NCBI GenBank assembly: GCA_047624005.1
Contig: JBLHPE010000005.1
Coordinates: 18,233 to 82,232 of the forward strand
DNA from: Ascidiaceihabitans sp047624005
Lineage (GTDB): Bacteria; Pseudomonadota; Alphaproteobacteria; Rhodobacterales; Rhodobacteraceae
Reading direction: 5' to 3'
Length of the DNA: 64,000 nucleotides
Below the pieces are notes generated by a model. That model did not search any database. It was not told the origin of the DNA and saw nothing but the letters and a program-made list of their open reading frames with translations. Shown in pieces: positions 42,304 to 51,425 of this stretch. A program made the position numbers and the translations under genes. How positions within the stretch are numbered: position 1 is the stretch's first letter; each line of letters begins with the position of its first letter.

Positions 42304-43332
42304 TTATGACCCCACGGTAATTTTTCGACCCTGTGAGGCAGAGGCATAAATCGCCTCTTCAATCTTGATAACGGTCAGGTAGTCTTGTGCAGTGTTTTCT
42401 AGTTTTCCTGCGCCCAAATGGCCCGAAACCACGTGCTTTTGCAAGTGATGAACGCAATCACCACCAAAACCATCCCAACTGTCTGGACCTAATTTAACCG
42501 TACTGACCTGTTCACCGAACCGGCGGTGATGGACTGCGCCGTCGCCGTTCAAGGTCAACGTACCTGTAGTGCCCTCAACCAACCCCTCGCCCATCGTCCG
42601 GCGCAGATTATCAGCGTTGTGATCAAGGCAGCGATTGCCGTCAAAAACCGCACGTACCCCATTTTCATGTTCAAAAATAACGTAGCCTGCGTCTTCGCCC
42701 GCAATTGCAGGGTTCATCTTACGCAGATCAGCGTAGACCGACAGTGGGTTTCCCAACAAGAAACGGAACGTATCAACCCAATGCACACCCGTTTCGTGGA
42801 TCAACAGCTTTTCCATCGTTTGAAAATACGGTTGGCGATCAAGATAAGCGTCCGGCCCCTGCCCGTCACCTGGCCTAAGGCGGAAAGTGACTTGATGAAC
42901 GTCCCCAATCAGCTTTTCGTCCAACGCAGTTTTTATCACCCGGTACCACGGCATAAACCTAAAGTTCTCGTGGATGACAATTGTGGCGCCTGCCGTCGCA
43001 GCCTCCGCTGTTATCGCTGTTGCTTCAGCCAACGAATTGCAAAACGGCTTCTGGCAGATCATCGTTTTCACATCAGCAGCAAGAGCTGTGCGTATGGCAT
43101 CTGCATGGCCGGTTGGTGGTAGGATAATATCAAGCAGGTCCGGCTTTACCTGTTCCAGCATCCGCGACAAATCATCAAAGGCTGGTAGGCCTGTGGCTGC
43201 GGCCTTTTGCAGATCAAGATCACAAGCACCAACCAGATTGACTTGTGGAATACGCGCCCAGCTTTCGTAGTGAAATTGTGCAAAGTAACCTGCACCAAGG
43301 CAGGCCACTTTTAGAGGTGTGATTACATTCAC
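42304..43332 (-). CDS. Gfo/Idh/MocA-family dehydrogenase
   Basis: A 342-residue oxidoreductase with an N-terminal Rossmann fold (KVACLGAGYFAQFHYESW) and a C-terminal alpha/beta substrate domain. The motif ICQKPFCNSLAEA carries the conserved lysine of EKP-type sites. Family members oxidise sugars, polyols or aldehydo-acids with NAD(P). Its start overlaps the upstream dehydrogenase stop by four bases (ATGA), and GntR follows. The pathway is inferred to be an acid-sugar or a related C4 sugar. Confidence 0.88.
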   Translation of the reverse strand: MNVITPLKVACLGAGYFAQFHYESWARIPQVNLVGACDLDLQKAAATGLPAFDDLSRMLEQVKPDLLDIILPPTGHADAIRTALAADVKTMICQKPFCNSLAEATAITAEAATAGATIVIHENFRFMPWYRVIKTALDEKLIGDVHQVTFRLRPGDGQGPDAYLDRQPYFQTMEKLLIHETGVHWVDTFRFLLGNPLSVYADLRKMNPAIAGEDAGYVIFEHENGVRAVFDGNRCLDHNADNLRRTMGEGLVEGTTGTLTLNGDGAVHHRRFGEQVSTVKLGPDSWDGFGGDCVHHLQKHVVSGHLGAGKLENTAQDYLTVIKIEEAIYASASQGRKITVGS

Positions 43333-44420
43333 GTAAGCGCCAGTATGTTCAAGACAGCCGCTGCCGCCTCATCTGTATTGGCATTGCCCCCAAGATCGCG
43401 GGTTAACACATTGCCTTTTGCAACGACGCTATCGACTGCCACCCGCAACCGGTTTCCATCACGCACCATCGTTGGGTTGTCATAGCGCAAACCCAACCAT
43501 TCCAGCATCATCGCGGCCGATAGGATCATCGCCATCGGGTTGGCGGAATTTTGACCTGCAATATCTGGTGCAGACCCGTGACAGGGTTGGAACACTGCAT
43601 GATGAAGTCCGATATCTGCAGACGGGGCAAGGCCGAGCCCGCCCATTAGGCCAGCGCCCAAATCAGACAGAATGTCGCCAAACATATTCTCGGTCACCAT
43701 CACGTCGAAATCCCATGGCTTTTGCACCATCCAAAGTGCGGTTGCGTCTACATAAGCATGGTCCGCGATAAGATGGGGGTGTTTTTCGGCTTCTGCGTCA
43801 AACATTTCGCGAAAAAACGCAAAGGCACGGAACACATTGGCTTTATCCACGCAGGTCACCTTGCCCGGACCGCGTCCCGCAGACTTACGTGTATTTGCTA
43901 AATCAAAAGCGAAACGGAACAGTTTTTCAGATATTTCGCGCGTGATCAGCAGGGTTTCGCGAGCCTCGTTCTTCGTAACTTCACCGCAGCCTTGGGTATG
44001 AAACAACCCTTCTGTGCTTTCGCGGATCAAAACGAAATCAACCTCTTTGCCCTCGGGCATGTTCAGCGGCGTACGTTGTCCTGCTTTAATCGTCACAGGG
44101 CGCACACCTGCAAACAAAACAAGTGCTTTACGCAGATCAATTTGCGGTGAAATCTCGGTGCCATCTGCGTAGCGCACATCCGGCAAACCCATCGCTGACA
44201 ACAGGATTGCATCCGCGGCGCGGGCAATGTCCATAGAACTCTCAGGAAGGGATTCACCGGTCCGCGCATAGTGTGCAGCGCCAGCAGGTGCGTCAGTGAA
44301 GTTAAGGCTATAAGCCCCATCAAGCGCTGCAAGTTTTGTAAGGATATCAACCGTTGGCGCGATGATTTCGGGACCGATACCGTCCCCTTCAAATACTGCA
44401 ATTTCGAAATTCTGCTTCAT
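43329..44420 (-). CDS. Isocitrate/isopropylmalate-family dehydrogenase
   Basis: A 363-residue decarboxylating-type dehydrogenase of the LeuB/tartrate dehydrogenase family. It starts FEIAVFEGDGIGPEII, has FVLIRESTEGLFHTQG, CVDKANVFRAFAFFREMF and TENMFGDILSDLGAGLMGGLG (metal and NAD sites), and HGSAPDIAGQNSANP near the end. Substrate specificity is not given by these motifs; members use isopropylmalate, isocitrate, tartrate or 3-hydroxy acids. The start at 44420 has a GAGGGC ribosome site. Housekeeping LeuB is unlikely because of the acid-sugar neighbours. Confidence 0.85.
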   Translation of the reverse strand: MKQNFEIAVFEGDGIGPEIIAPTVDILTKLAALDGAYSLNFTDAPAGAAHYARTGESLPESSMDIARAADAILLSAMGLPDVRYADGTEISPQIDLRKALVLFAGVRPVTIKAGQRTPLNMPEGKEVDFVLIRESTEGLFHTQGCGEVTKNEARETLLITREISEKLFRFAFDLANTRKSAGRGPGKVTCVDKANVFRAFAFFREMFDAEAEKHPHLIADHAYVDATALWMVQKPWDFDVMVTENMFGDILSDLGAGLMGGLGLAPSADIGLHHAVFQPCHGSAPDIAGQNSANPMAMILSAAMMLEWLGLRYDNPTMVRDGNRLRVAVDSVVAKGNVLTRDLGGNANTDEAAAAVLNILALT

Positions 44421-44601
44421 AAAGCCCTCGCTAGGTTCCACGGCTGTCTACAAAAGTACCCTGAATATTGACACCGCCCCATTTAATGCACGTAAAAATA
44501 TGCAATAATAATCGTACCTATCTTTCGTTGCATCCTGAACAGGTCCGATCATACTGCACCCAGAATTCATGTCCCATAGACAATCATAGGAAGCCCATTA
44601 G
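44421..44601. promoter_or_regulatory. Divergent promoter region of the acid-sugar locus
   Basis: A 181-base gap between the divergent dehydrogenase (minus) and ABM-fold gene (plus). ATAGGAAG lies near 44587-44594 as the plus ribosome site. The expected GntR operator (a short inverted repeat) was not found. Confidence 0.4.
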
Positions 44602-44889
44602 ATGTTTGCAGTTGTTGTCACTTTGACATTGAAACCCGAAACGATGGCGGCGTTCATGCCATTGATGCTGGCCAATGCCGCGGCTTCCCTGAAGGAAGAC
44701 GGGTGCTCTCAGTTTGATGTTTGCACCGATCAGGCCCGCCCAGACGAGGTGTTCTTGTACGAAACCTACGACACGACAGTCGCTTTTCAACATCACTTAA
44801 AAACCGCTCATTTTTTATCGTTTGACGCAGGCACTGCAGATATGTTGGCCACCAAAGATGTGCGCACGTTCAATAGGGTGCACCAATGA
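44602..44889 (+). CDS. ABM-fold small protein
   Basis: A 95-residue protein of the antibiotic-biosynthesis-monooxygenase (ABM) ferredoxin-like fold: FAVVVTLTLKPETMAAFMPLMLANAAASLKEDGCSQFDVC, then FLYETYDTTVAFQHHLKTAHF. Such proteins are monooxygenases, isomerases or mutarotases, so no specific activity can be given. It is first in the plus-strand operon and overlaps the next gene by four bases. Confidence 0.85.
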   Translation: MFAVVVTLTLKPETMAAFMPLMLANAAASLKEDGCSQFDVCTDQARPDEVFLYETYDTTVAFQHHLKTAHFLSFDAGTADMLATKDVRTFNRVHQ

Positions 44890-45683
44890 GCGTCTGGGAG
44901 GTTCATGCGATTAAATATGCTGATCGCAATGCCCGCACCCGTGCAGACAGTTTCATATTTGATGACAACCACGACGCACCCCATGCAATGGATTACTTCA
45001 TGTGGTTGCTGCGCGATGGAACACGCAACATTCTGGTCGATACTGGATACGACGATGCCGAGGCCACAGCGAGAGTGCGACCCATTCGCCTTGATCCTGT
45101 CGCAGCCCTTGCCCCACTGGGCCTGACTCCAGATGATATTACCGAGGTCATCGTCACCCATCTGCATTACGATCACGCAGGCGGGTTGCACCTGTTCCCA
45201 AATGCCACCTTGCACCTTCAAGAGGCAGAGTTGGCGTTCGCAACAGGCCCCTGCATGTGCCACGACACCCTGCGGATGCCCTATACTGCAGATCACGTTT
45301 GTGAAGCGATCAAGAGATTGTATGCAGGCAAGGTTCGGTTTTATGCAGGCGACGCGCAAATTGCGGACGGCGTGACCGTCCATTGCATCGGTGGTCATTC
45401 GCGTGGCCTTCAAGCTGTGCGCGTGATGACTGGATCCGGCTGGATGGTATTGGCATCCGACGCCGCACATTTTTACGAAAACCTGTTTGATCGCAAACCT
45501 TTCCCCATCGTTGTTGATTTGCAAAACATGTTAGATGGGTTTGAGCGGCTGATCGAACTTGCCAGCGCGCCCAACCTGATCATTCCCGGTCACGATCCAT
45601 TGGTGCGTACCTATTTTCCAGTTGGCGTCGCCCCCCATATTCACCGGCTTGACGTTGGGCCCACACAGGACTTCACCACATGA
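44886..45683 (+). CDS. Metallo-beta-lactamase-fold hydrolase
   Basis: A 265-residue hydrolase with the metal motif HLHYDHAGG (His92, His94, Asp96, His97), a later GGHSRG, ASDAAHF with the bridging aspartate, and PGHDP near the C-terminus. The set of ligands fits a two-metal quorum-quenching-type lactonase. In this operon a sugar lactonase is a reasonable guess; a thioesterase or other hydrolase is also possible. It overlaps its neighbours on both sides by four bases. Confidence 0.85.
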   Translation: MSVWEVHAIKYADRNARTRADSFIFDDNHDAPHAMDYFMWLLRDGTRNILVDTGYDDAEATARVRPIRLDPVAALAPLGLTPDDITEVIVTHLHYDHAGGLHLFPNATLHLQEAELAFATGPCMCHDTLRMPYTADHVCEAIKRLYAGKVRFYAGDAQIADGVTVHCIGGHSRGLQAVRVMTGSGWMVLASDAAHFYENLFDRKPFPIVVDLQNMLDGFERLIELASAPNLIIPGHDPLVRTYFPVGVAPHIHRLDVGPTQDFTT

Positions 45684-46903
45684 AAATTGGCGTCATCGCT
45701 GACGATTTTACCGGCGCATCAGACATCGCCCTGACACTGGCCGAAGCAGGCATGAGCGTCGCACAGTTTATCGGCGTCCCTGCTGCACCTGCAGATGTCG
45801 ACCTTGGCGCTGGCGTTGTCGCCCTTAAAAGCCGCACAGCACCTTTGGACGACGCAATCGCGCAGTCCCTTGCAGCCTGTGAATGGCTGTTGGCCCAAGG
45901 CTGCGAACAGATCATTTTCAAGGTCTGTTCAACTTTCGACAGCACTTCAAAAGGTAACATTGGGCAGGTTTTGGACGCTTTGGCGGCGCATATGGGGGTC
46001 CCGACGACAATGGTATGTCCTGCATTCCCCGAAAACGGGCGCAGCGTCTATCAAGGCCACTTGTTCGTGAATGATGTGTTGCTGAACGAAAGTGGAATGC
46101 AAGATCACCCGCTCACCCCGATGACAGACCCCGATTTACGCCGTGTGCTAGCTGCACAATCAATACTTCACGTTGGTCATGTACCAGCACAGATCGTGGC
46201 CAAAGGCGGGGACGCAATTTTGTCGGCAATGGCTGCGCAATCGGGTCATTACATCATCGACGCTATTCAGGACGACAACCTGATATTCATCGGGGACGCG
46301 GCCAAATCCGTACCCCTGATGTGCGGTGGTTCAGGAATAGCACTTGGACTACCGGCCAACTTTGGCGTGTCTTCCCGCGTACCAGCATGGGAAGGCATCA
46401 CAGGCAAAGGCGTCGTTTTATCAGGATCATGCAGCCGCGCAACGCGTGGGCAGGTCGAAATCTACAAAGCAACAGCGGCAGCCTATGAGGTGTCCGCCGA
46501 AGATGCGGTATCGGGCACTGCAAATGCAGATCAGATCGCCGATTGGGTTATGGCACAAGACGGCGCACCGCTGGTCTATTCCTCGGCTGATCCGGACGTT
46601 ATTCGTGCCGCACAACAAACCTTTGGCCAAGACACCGCGGCCCATTCCATTGAAAAGCTGTTTGCCGATCTGGCCGCAACATTAGCCAAGCGCGGCGTGA
46701 CACGGATGGTTGTTGCAGGCGGCGAAACCTCGGGCAGTGTTGTCTCTGGATTGGGCGCAACAGTTTTGGGCATCGGGCCACGATTGGCCGCTGGGGTTCC
46801 CGTTTGTAGGTCAGGCGATATGGCATTGGCGCTTAAATCTGGTAACTTCGGGGGGCCTGACTTCTTTGCGCAGGCTTTAACCAAAATGGAACAATCCACA
46901 TGA
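45680..46903 (+). CDS. otnK: 3-oxo-tetronate kinase-like (DUF1537)
   Basis: A 407-residue DUF1537 four-carbon acid sugar kinase. It has the N-terminal IADDFTGASD (7-16), KVCSTFDSTSKGNIG, CPAFPENGRSVYQGHLFV, and in the C-terminal ATP domain VLSGSCS and VAGGETSGSVV. OtnK phosphorylates 3-oxo-tetronate at C4; related kinases use D-threonate, D-erythronate or oxo-isoapionate. OtnC directly downstream supports the 3-oxo-tetronate 4-phosphate route. Coupled by four-base overlaps. Confidence 0.9.
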   Translation: MKIGVIADDFTGASDIALTLAEAGMSVAQFIGVPAAPADVDLGAGVVALKSRTAPLDDAIAQSLAACEWLLAQGCEQIIFKVCSTFDSTSKGNIGQVLDALAAHMGVPTTMVCPAFPENGRSVYQGHLFVNDVLLNESGMQDHPLTPMTDPDLRRVLAAQSILHVGHVPAQIVAKGGDAILSAMAAQSGHYIIDAIQDDNLIFIGDAAKSVPLMCGGSGIALGLPANFGVSSRVPAWEGITGKGVVLSGSCSRATRGQVEIYKATAAAYEVSAEDAVSGTANADQIADWVMAQDGAPLVYSSADPDVIRAAQQTFGQDTAAHSIEKLFADLAATLAKRGVTRMVVAGGETSGSVVSGLGATVLGIGPRLAAGVPVCRSGDMALALKSGNFGGPDFFAQALTKMEQST

Positions 46904-47550
46904 GTGAAGAAGCCCGCGCACGCGAAGACATTTGTCACATCGCCAAATCCATGTTTGATCGTGGGCTGACCAGTGGATCAACTGGCAACATCTCGCTGCG
47001 ATTGTCGGATGGCACCCTATTGATGACCCCTACTGGCAGCTCGATGGGGTTTCTAGACCCAGCCCAAATTAGCCATTTGTCCACGGATTTGACCCTGTTA
47101 TCAGGGGACAATCCAACCAAAGAAATCCCGCTCCACACCGCATTTTATGACACGCGTGCGCTGACGGGCGCTGTTGTTCACCTGCATTCAACCCATTCTG
47201 TTGCCCTGTCGATGTTACCAGAAATCGACTCCGACAATATGCTGCCGCCGATGACGCCGTACGGCATTATGAAACTGGGCAAAGTAAAACTGCTGCCCTT
47301 TTTCTTACCGGGTGACGCTGGCATGGGTGACGCCGTGCGCGGGTTGGCAGGTAAACGGTCCGCTGTAATGTTGGCAAATCACGGTCCTGTTGTGGCAGGC
47401 AAGGATGTGTGGGCTGCCGCCTATGCGATTGAAGAGCTTGAAGAAACCGCGAAGTTGGCCTTACTGACCCGTGGCATGCAGCCGAACATGTTGTCCCCTG
47501 CTCAAGTCGGCAATATTGTTGATAAGTTCGATATCCAATGGGATGATTGA
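46900..47550 (+). CDS. otnC: 3-oxo-tetronate 4-phosphate decarboxylase-like
   Basis: A 216-residue class II aldolase/adducin family protein (L-fuculose-phosphate aldolase fold). It has TSGSTGNISLRLSDGTLLMTPTG, VHLHSTHSVALS with metal histidines, and MLANHGPVVAGKDVWAAAY with the third. OtnC decarboxylates 3-oxo-tetronate 4-phosphate to dihydroxyacetone phosphate. The pair otnK-otnC is the mark of four-carbon acid sugar pathways. Confidence 0.9.
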   Translation: MSEEARAREDICHIAKSMFDRGLTSGSTGNISLRLSDGTLLMTPTGSSMGFLDPAQISHLSTDLTLLSGDNPTKEIPLHTAFYDTRALTGAVVHLHSTHSVALSMLPEIDSDNMLPPMTPYGIMKLGKVKLLPFFLPGDAGMGDAVRGLAGKRSAVMLANHGPVVAGKDVWAAAYAIEELEETAKLALLTRGMQPNMLSPAQVGNIVDKFDIQWDD

Positions 47551-47552
47551 CT

Positions 47553-48227
47553 ATGACGCAAACCTATCAGCGCTACGGTATTTTCTTCACGCCCACAGAC
47601 GCATTGGCTGCAGCAGGTGCACAATGGTTGGGGTGGGATTTGGCTACAGGTCAGCACGTAGGTACGCCAAACTTAAGCCATGTAAAACGACCGCAGAAAT
47701 ACGGTTTCCACGCCACGATCAAACCACCATTCTATTTGGACGAAGATAGAGAACCGAAAAAATTGGAAACGGCTTTTGAAAAGCTTTGCGCAGATTTAGC
47801 GCCTGTTGCATTGGCAGGTCTATCACCCACCTGCATCGGTGGATTTGTGGCATTGGTTCCGACAGGCACGCTAGATCCTTTAGCGGCTTTGGCAGGCCGC
47901 GTTGTGTCAGATTTGGATATGTTTCGCGCGCCGCCCTCCGAGACAGAATTGGCACGTCGCAGACAATCAAGGTTAACGCATGTTCAAGAAGCCTATTTGG
48001 TAAAATGGGGCTACCCTTACGTTTTTGATCAATTCAAATTTCATATGACCCTAAGTGGCAGTTTAAAGGGCAACACGCTTGATCCTGCTTTGGAACTAGC
48101 CAGATCAGTTTTTTCGCCCGTTGTTCCCTCACCATTCATCATCGACGCATTGTCTTTGGTTGGTGAGCGAAGCGACGGAATGTTCGAGTTGATTGAGCGA
48201 CGCACCTTGGGCGCGGCAACATCCTAG
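47553..48227 (+). CDS. DUF1045 2H-phosphoesterase-like
   Basis: A 224-residue DUF1045 protein, usually seen in phosphonate (phn) clusters. It shows two HxT-type motifs of the 2H phosphoesterase fold: YGFHATIKPPF (about 48-58) and FKFHMTLSG (about 158-166), spaced as in that fold. The function is unknown; a cyclic phosphodiester or similar substrate is expected. The start at 47553 is chosen (MTQTYQRYG); a TTG at 47547 overlaps the otnC stop. It is the last gene of the operon. Confidence 0.85.
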   Translation: MTQTYQRYGIFFTPTDALAAAGAQWLGWDLATGQHVGTPNLSHVKRPQKYGFHATIKPPFYLDEDREPKKLETAFEKLCADLAPVALAGLSPTCIGGFVALVPTGTLDPLAALAGRVVSDLDMFRAPPSETELARRRQSRLTHVQEAYLVKWGYPYVFDQFKFHMTLSGSLKGNTLDPALELARSVFSPVVPSPFIIDALSLVGERSDGMFELIERRTLGAATS

Positions 48228-48360
48228 ATTTAGGTCGGCCCCCTCCACGTCCCGATCACATTTTGTGGAAACACGACATTTACGTCGGTTTGGCGCTTTC
48301 GCGACTCATCCACTGCACGTAGCTTAAATGTGAAATCAACCAGACCACAGGATGCTTGAG

Positions 48361-49038
48361 ATGGGATTTACCGCTGAGATTAATGACACAGACGTGCAAT
48401 CCGTAACCAATTGGATGCAAACGGCCCCCGAGACCACTTCAGTTGCGCATTTTCTCCCCGGCCCCGGCATTCAAAAACTAGAGCTGAAATTCGATATCGA
48501 CGAACTGCGCAAAGCTCTGGATGAATGCCTGTCTCGTGAAACTTTCAAAGGTGGAATGCAGGACCAAGGATTTGCAGCCCTGCCCCTAACCCAACGCCCA
48601 GGTCAAACCGAATGGACCGAAAATGACCTGTCTGGTCGCTACTGGCTGCGCGGTGATGCGCGTTATGTCGAAGAAGCACGTGAAGATCTGGTGCCAGAAA
48701 TCGACTTCTCGGAATTTAATCCCAAGTTCAAAGGCACCTATTTTGAACATGTGCATGAGGAACTGGCAAAACGCTTTCCAATCGGACGCACCCGCGTGTT
48801 GTCAAAGGGATTGTACAACTGCAATTCGTGGCACCGCGATCCAGAGCCACGCTTGCATATCCCAGTGACCACCAATCCGGGATCGTTGTTTGTGGTCAAT
48901 CACCATGTCACGCATTTGCCCGCCGATGGTTCTGTCTACTTCACCGACACACGCGGTTACCATACGGCGCTGAATGGTGGGGACACGACACGGGTCCATA
49001 TCGTTGCGGCCCTAGCTTACAAGCAGGTCACGAAATGA
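48361..49038 (+). CDS. Aspartyl/asparaginyl beta-hydroxylase-like oxygenase
   Basis: A 225-residue Fe(II)/2-oxoglutarate oxygenase of the aspartyl-hydroxylase-like type. Iron ligands are His158 and Asp160 (NSWHRDPEPR), distal His201 (GYHTALNGG) and Arg211 for 2-oxoglutarate (TTRVHIV). RLHIPVTTNPG fits the family's R-H-x-P-L/V box. The substrate is unknown; known members hydroxylate Asp/Asn side chains or free amino acids. ATG 48361 has AGGA before it. It overlaps the threonine aldolase gene by four bases, so the products may act in series. Confidence 0.72.
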   Translation: MGFTAEINDTDVQSVTNWMQTAPETTSVAHFLPGPGIQKLELKFDIDELRKALDECLSRETFKGGMQDQGFAALPLTQRPGQTEWTENDLSGRYWLRGDARYVEEAREDLVPEIDFSEFNPKFKGTYFEHVHEELAKRFPIGRTRVLSKGLYNCNSWHRDPEPRLHIPVTTNPGSLFVVNHHVTHLPADGSVYFTDTRGYHTALNGGDTTRVHIVAALAYKQVTK

Positions 49039-50081
49039 GCACATACGCGGGCATGAGCGGTGGCATTCGAAACGCAGTTGTTTGCGATTTGCGCAGCGAT
49101 ACTGTGACCTGCCCAGACACCGCAATGCGGGCTGCGATGGCACAAGCCGAAGTGGGCGATGATGTCTACGGAGAAGACACCAGCATCCTTGCGCTAGAAC
49201 ACCGGATGGCTGGATTGCTGGGCAAAGAGGCCGCCGTGTTTATGCCAACCGGCACCCAAAGTAATCTTTGCGCGATCATGGCCCATTGCGGACGTGGCGA
49301 TGAATTGATCGTAGGCAACACCTATCATATTTTCGTGGACGAGGCCGCAGGCGCGTCAGTTCTTGCGGGTGTTTCGATGCATGCAGTGGCCGTGGACAAA
49401 ATTGGCGCGGTGTCTCCTGAAACGGTGCGCGGCGCGATCAAAGACGACGATTTTCACAGCGCAATCAGTCGCTTACTTTGTTTAGAGAATACAGTTGCCG
49501 GCCAAGTCATCCCGCTGGACCAAATGCAAGCGGCTGCACAGGTCGCTTGGGACGCCGGGTTATCTGTGCATCTTGATGGTGCTCGTTTTTTCAACGCAAT
49601 TACGGCTTTGGGATGCGAGGCTAAAGAACTGGCAGCTTGTGCCGACAGCATCTCGGTCTGTTTTTCAAAGGGGTTGGGTGCCCCTGTCGGTTCTATACTG
49701 GTTGGATCATCCGCAATCATTGCCAAAGCCAGACGCAATCGCAAAATCTTGGGCGGCGGTATGCGCCAAGCTGGTGTTCTGGCCGCTGCCGCAAGTCATG
49801 CGCTGGATTACCATTTCCCAAAAATGTCCACAGATCACAACCGGGCAGCCACGTTAGCGAACGCTTTGCAAAGCCTTGATGTAGGCCATGTTCAAAGCGG
49901 CACGAACATGGTTTTCTTTACACCAAAAGCTGGCGGCCACGATAATTTACGCGCCCATATGGAAGCCGTGGGGGTTCGTATTGGTGGCCAGTTTCCCACC
50001 ATCAGAATGGTCATGCACCGAGACATTGATGACGCAGGATTAGAGGCAGCCATCGCAGGATTTCGCGCCTTTTACACCTAA
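49035..50081 (+). CDS. ltaE: Low-specificity L-threonine aldolase-like
   Basis: A 348-residue fold-type I PLP enzyme. PLP lysine is Lys212 in SVCFSKGLGAPVGS; HLDGAR (179-184) and DLRSDTVTCPDTAMRAAM at the N-terminus are standard for threonine aldolases, which cleave beta-hydroxy amino acids to glycine and an aldehyde. The start is within the oxygenase stop (ATGA). The actual substrate here may be a hydroxy amino acid made by that oxygenase; that is inference. Confidence 0.9.
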   Translation: MSTYAGMSGGIRNAVVCDLRSDTVTCPDTAMRAAMAQAEVGDDVYGEDTSILALEHRMAGLLGKEAAVFMPTGTQSNLCAIMAHCGRGDELIVGNTYHIFVDEAAGASVLAGVSMHAVAVDKIGAVSPETVRGAIKDDDFHSAISRLLCLENTVAGQVIPLDQMQAAAQVAWDAGLSVHLDGARFFNAITALGCEAKELAACADSISVCFSKGLGAPVGSILVGSSAIIAKARRNRKILGGGMRQAGVLAAAASHALDYHFPKMSTDHNRAATLANALQSLDVGHVQSGTNMVFFTPKAGGHDNLRAHMEAVGVRIGGQFPTIRMVMHRDIDDAGLEAAIAGFRAFYT

Positions 50082-50093
50082 GGAAAGACACAC

Positions 50094-51425
50094 ATGAAAG
50101 CCGTTGATTTCATTCATGACACGACGTTTGATGATCTATCTGCTGCTGCCATTCACGAAGCGATCCGCTGTTTGATCGACACGTTGGGTGTCGGCGTCGC
50201 AGCCTCGCAAATCCCTCTTTCAGGAATTATTCATAATCACGCAGTTCGCCAGTTTGGTGGAACGAGTGCCACGCTTTGGCAAGATGGGCGGACCGTGAGT
50301 GCTGCGGGCGCGGCACTGGCCAACGGCATGACCATCGACGCTTTGGACGCCCACGATGGTATGAAATTGACCAAAGGCCACGTGGGTTGTGGTGTCTTTC
50401 CTGCACTTATCGCTGTGATGCAGGCCGAAGGAATAGACGACCCGAAAGAGTTTCTGACCTCCATCGTGATTGGCTACGAAATTGGAACCCGCGCAGGCAT
50501 CGCCCTGCACGCAAGCGCATGTGACTACCACACCTCCGGCGCTTGGATAGCTTTGGCCACAGCCGCCCTCACCGCCCGCAAATTGGGACTGACCAAGGCC
50601 CAAACGCGTGAGGCGATCGGGATTGCGGAATACCACGGCCCGCGGAGCCAAATGATGCGGGTGATTGATGCACCATCAATGGTCAAGGACGGATCGGGTT
50701 GGGGGGCAATGGCCGGTGTTTCGGCAGCCTATCTTGCACAAGATGGCTTTACTGGCGCGCCTGCAATCACGATGGAGGACCCCGACTTGGCAAGGTTTTG
50801 GGATGATTTGGGCCAAGATTGGTATATCGAACAGCAATATATCAAACTTTATCCGGTTTGCCGCTGGGCCCAGCCAGCGGTTGAGGGGGCGCTGGCCCTT
50901 GTGCGTGATAACGGGGTGACCGCAGATCAAGTTGAAAAGATCAAGGTCGAGACATTTCACGAAGCGAAACGCTTGGCCTCGATCCCTACAAACACAGAAA
51001 CTGCGCAATATTCATTACCCTTCTCGGTCGCTGCTGCTGTGGTGCGCGGCACGATTGGTGTGTCTGAGGTGACGAGCGACGGATTGAACAATCCACAGAT
51101 CATCGCATTAGCAAAATCAGTCGAGATTATTGAGGATGACGCCTTCAACGCCGCCTTCCCTGCCCGTCGTTTTGCCCGCACGCAGTTTCACCTTAGGGAC
51201 GGTCGGATCTTAACTTCGAACGCAACCGAAGCGCAAGGCGACCCTGAAGCAAAGCTGTCAGACCAAATGATTTGGGACAAGTTCCATACGTTAACCGCGC
51301 CAGTTATGGGTTCAGATTGGTCTGACCAATTCTTGAGCACTGCACGCGCTATTGCAGATGCCCCGTCAGTGATGCCATTGTTCGGTATGATGAACATAGT
51401 TCCAATCCGGAAGGGCAAGAAATGA
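50094..51425 (+). CDS. MmgE/PrpD-family protein
   Basis: A 443-residue protein of the MmgE/PrpD family (2-methylcitrate dehydratase, cis-aconitate decarboxylase, iminodisuccinate epimerase and relatives). It has FIHDTTFDDLSAAAIHEAIRCLIDTLGVGVAAS, ALANGMTIDALDAHDGMKLTKGHVGCGVFPALIA, and KLYPVCRWAQPAVEGAL. The motif pattern does not pick one reaction. The start follows the aldolase gene by 12 bases; it overlaps the GST gene by four. An aspartate-like or tricarboxylate substrate is a fair guess. Confidence 0.87.
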   Translation: MKAVDFIHDTTFDDLSAAAIHEAIRCLIDTLGVGVAASQIPLSGIIHNHAVRQFGGTSATLWQDGRTVSAAGAALANGMTIDALDAHDGMKLTKGHVGCGVFPALIAVMQAEGIDDPKEFLTSIVIGYEIGTRAGIALHASACDYHTSGAWIALATAALTARKLGLTKAQTREAIGIAEYHGPRSQMMRVIDAPSMVKDGSGWGAMAGVSAAYLAQDGFTGAPAITMEDPDLARFWDDLGQDWYIEQQYIKLYPVCRWAQPAVEGALALVRDNGVTADQVEKIKVETFHEAKRLASIPTNTETAQYSLPFSVAAAVVRGTIGVSEVTSDGLNNPQIIALAKSVEIIEDDAFNAAFPARRFARTQFHLRDGRILTSNATEAQGDPEAKLSDQMIWDKFHTLTAPVMGSDWSDQFLSTARAIADAPSVMPLFGMMNIVPIRKGKK

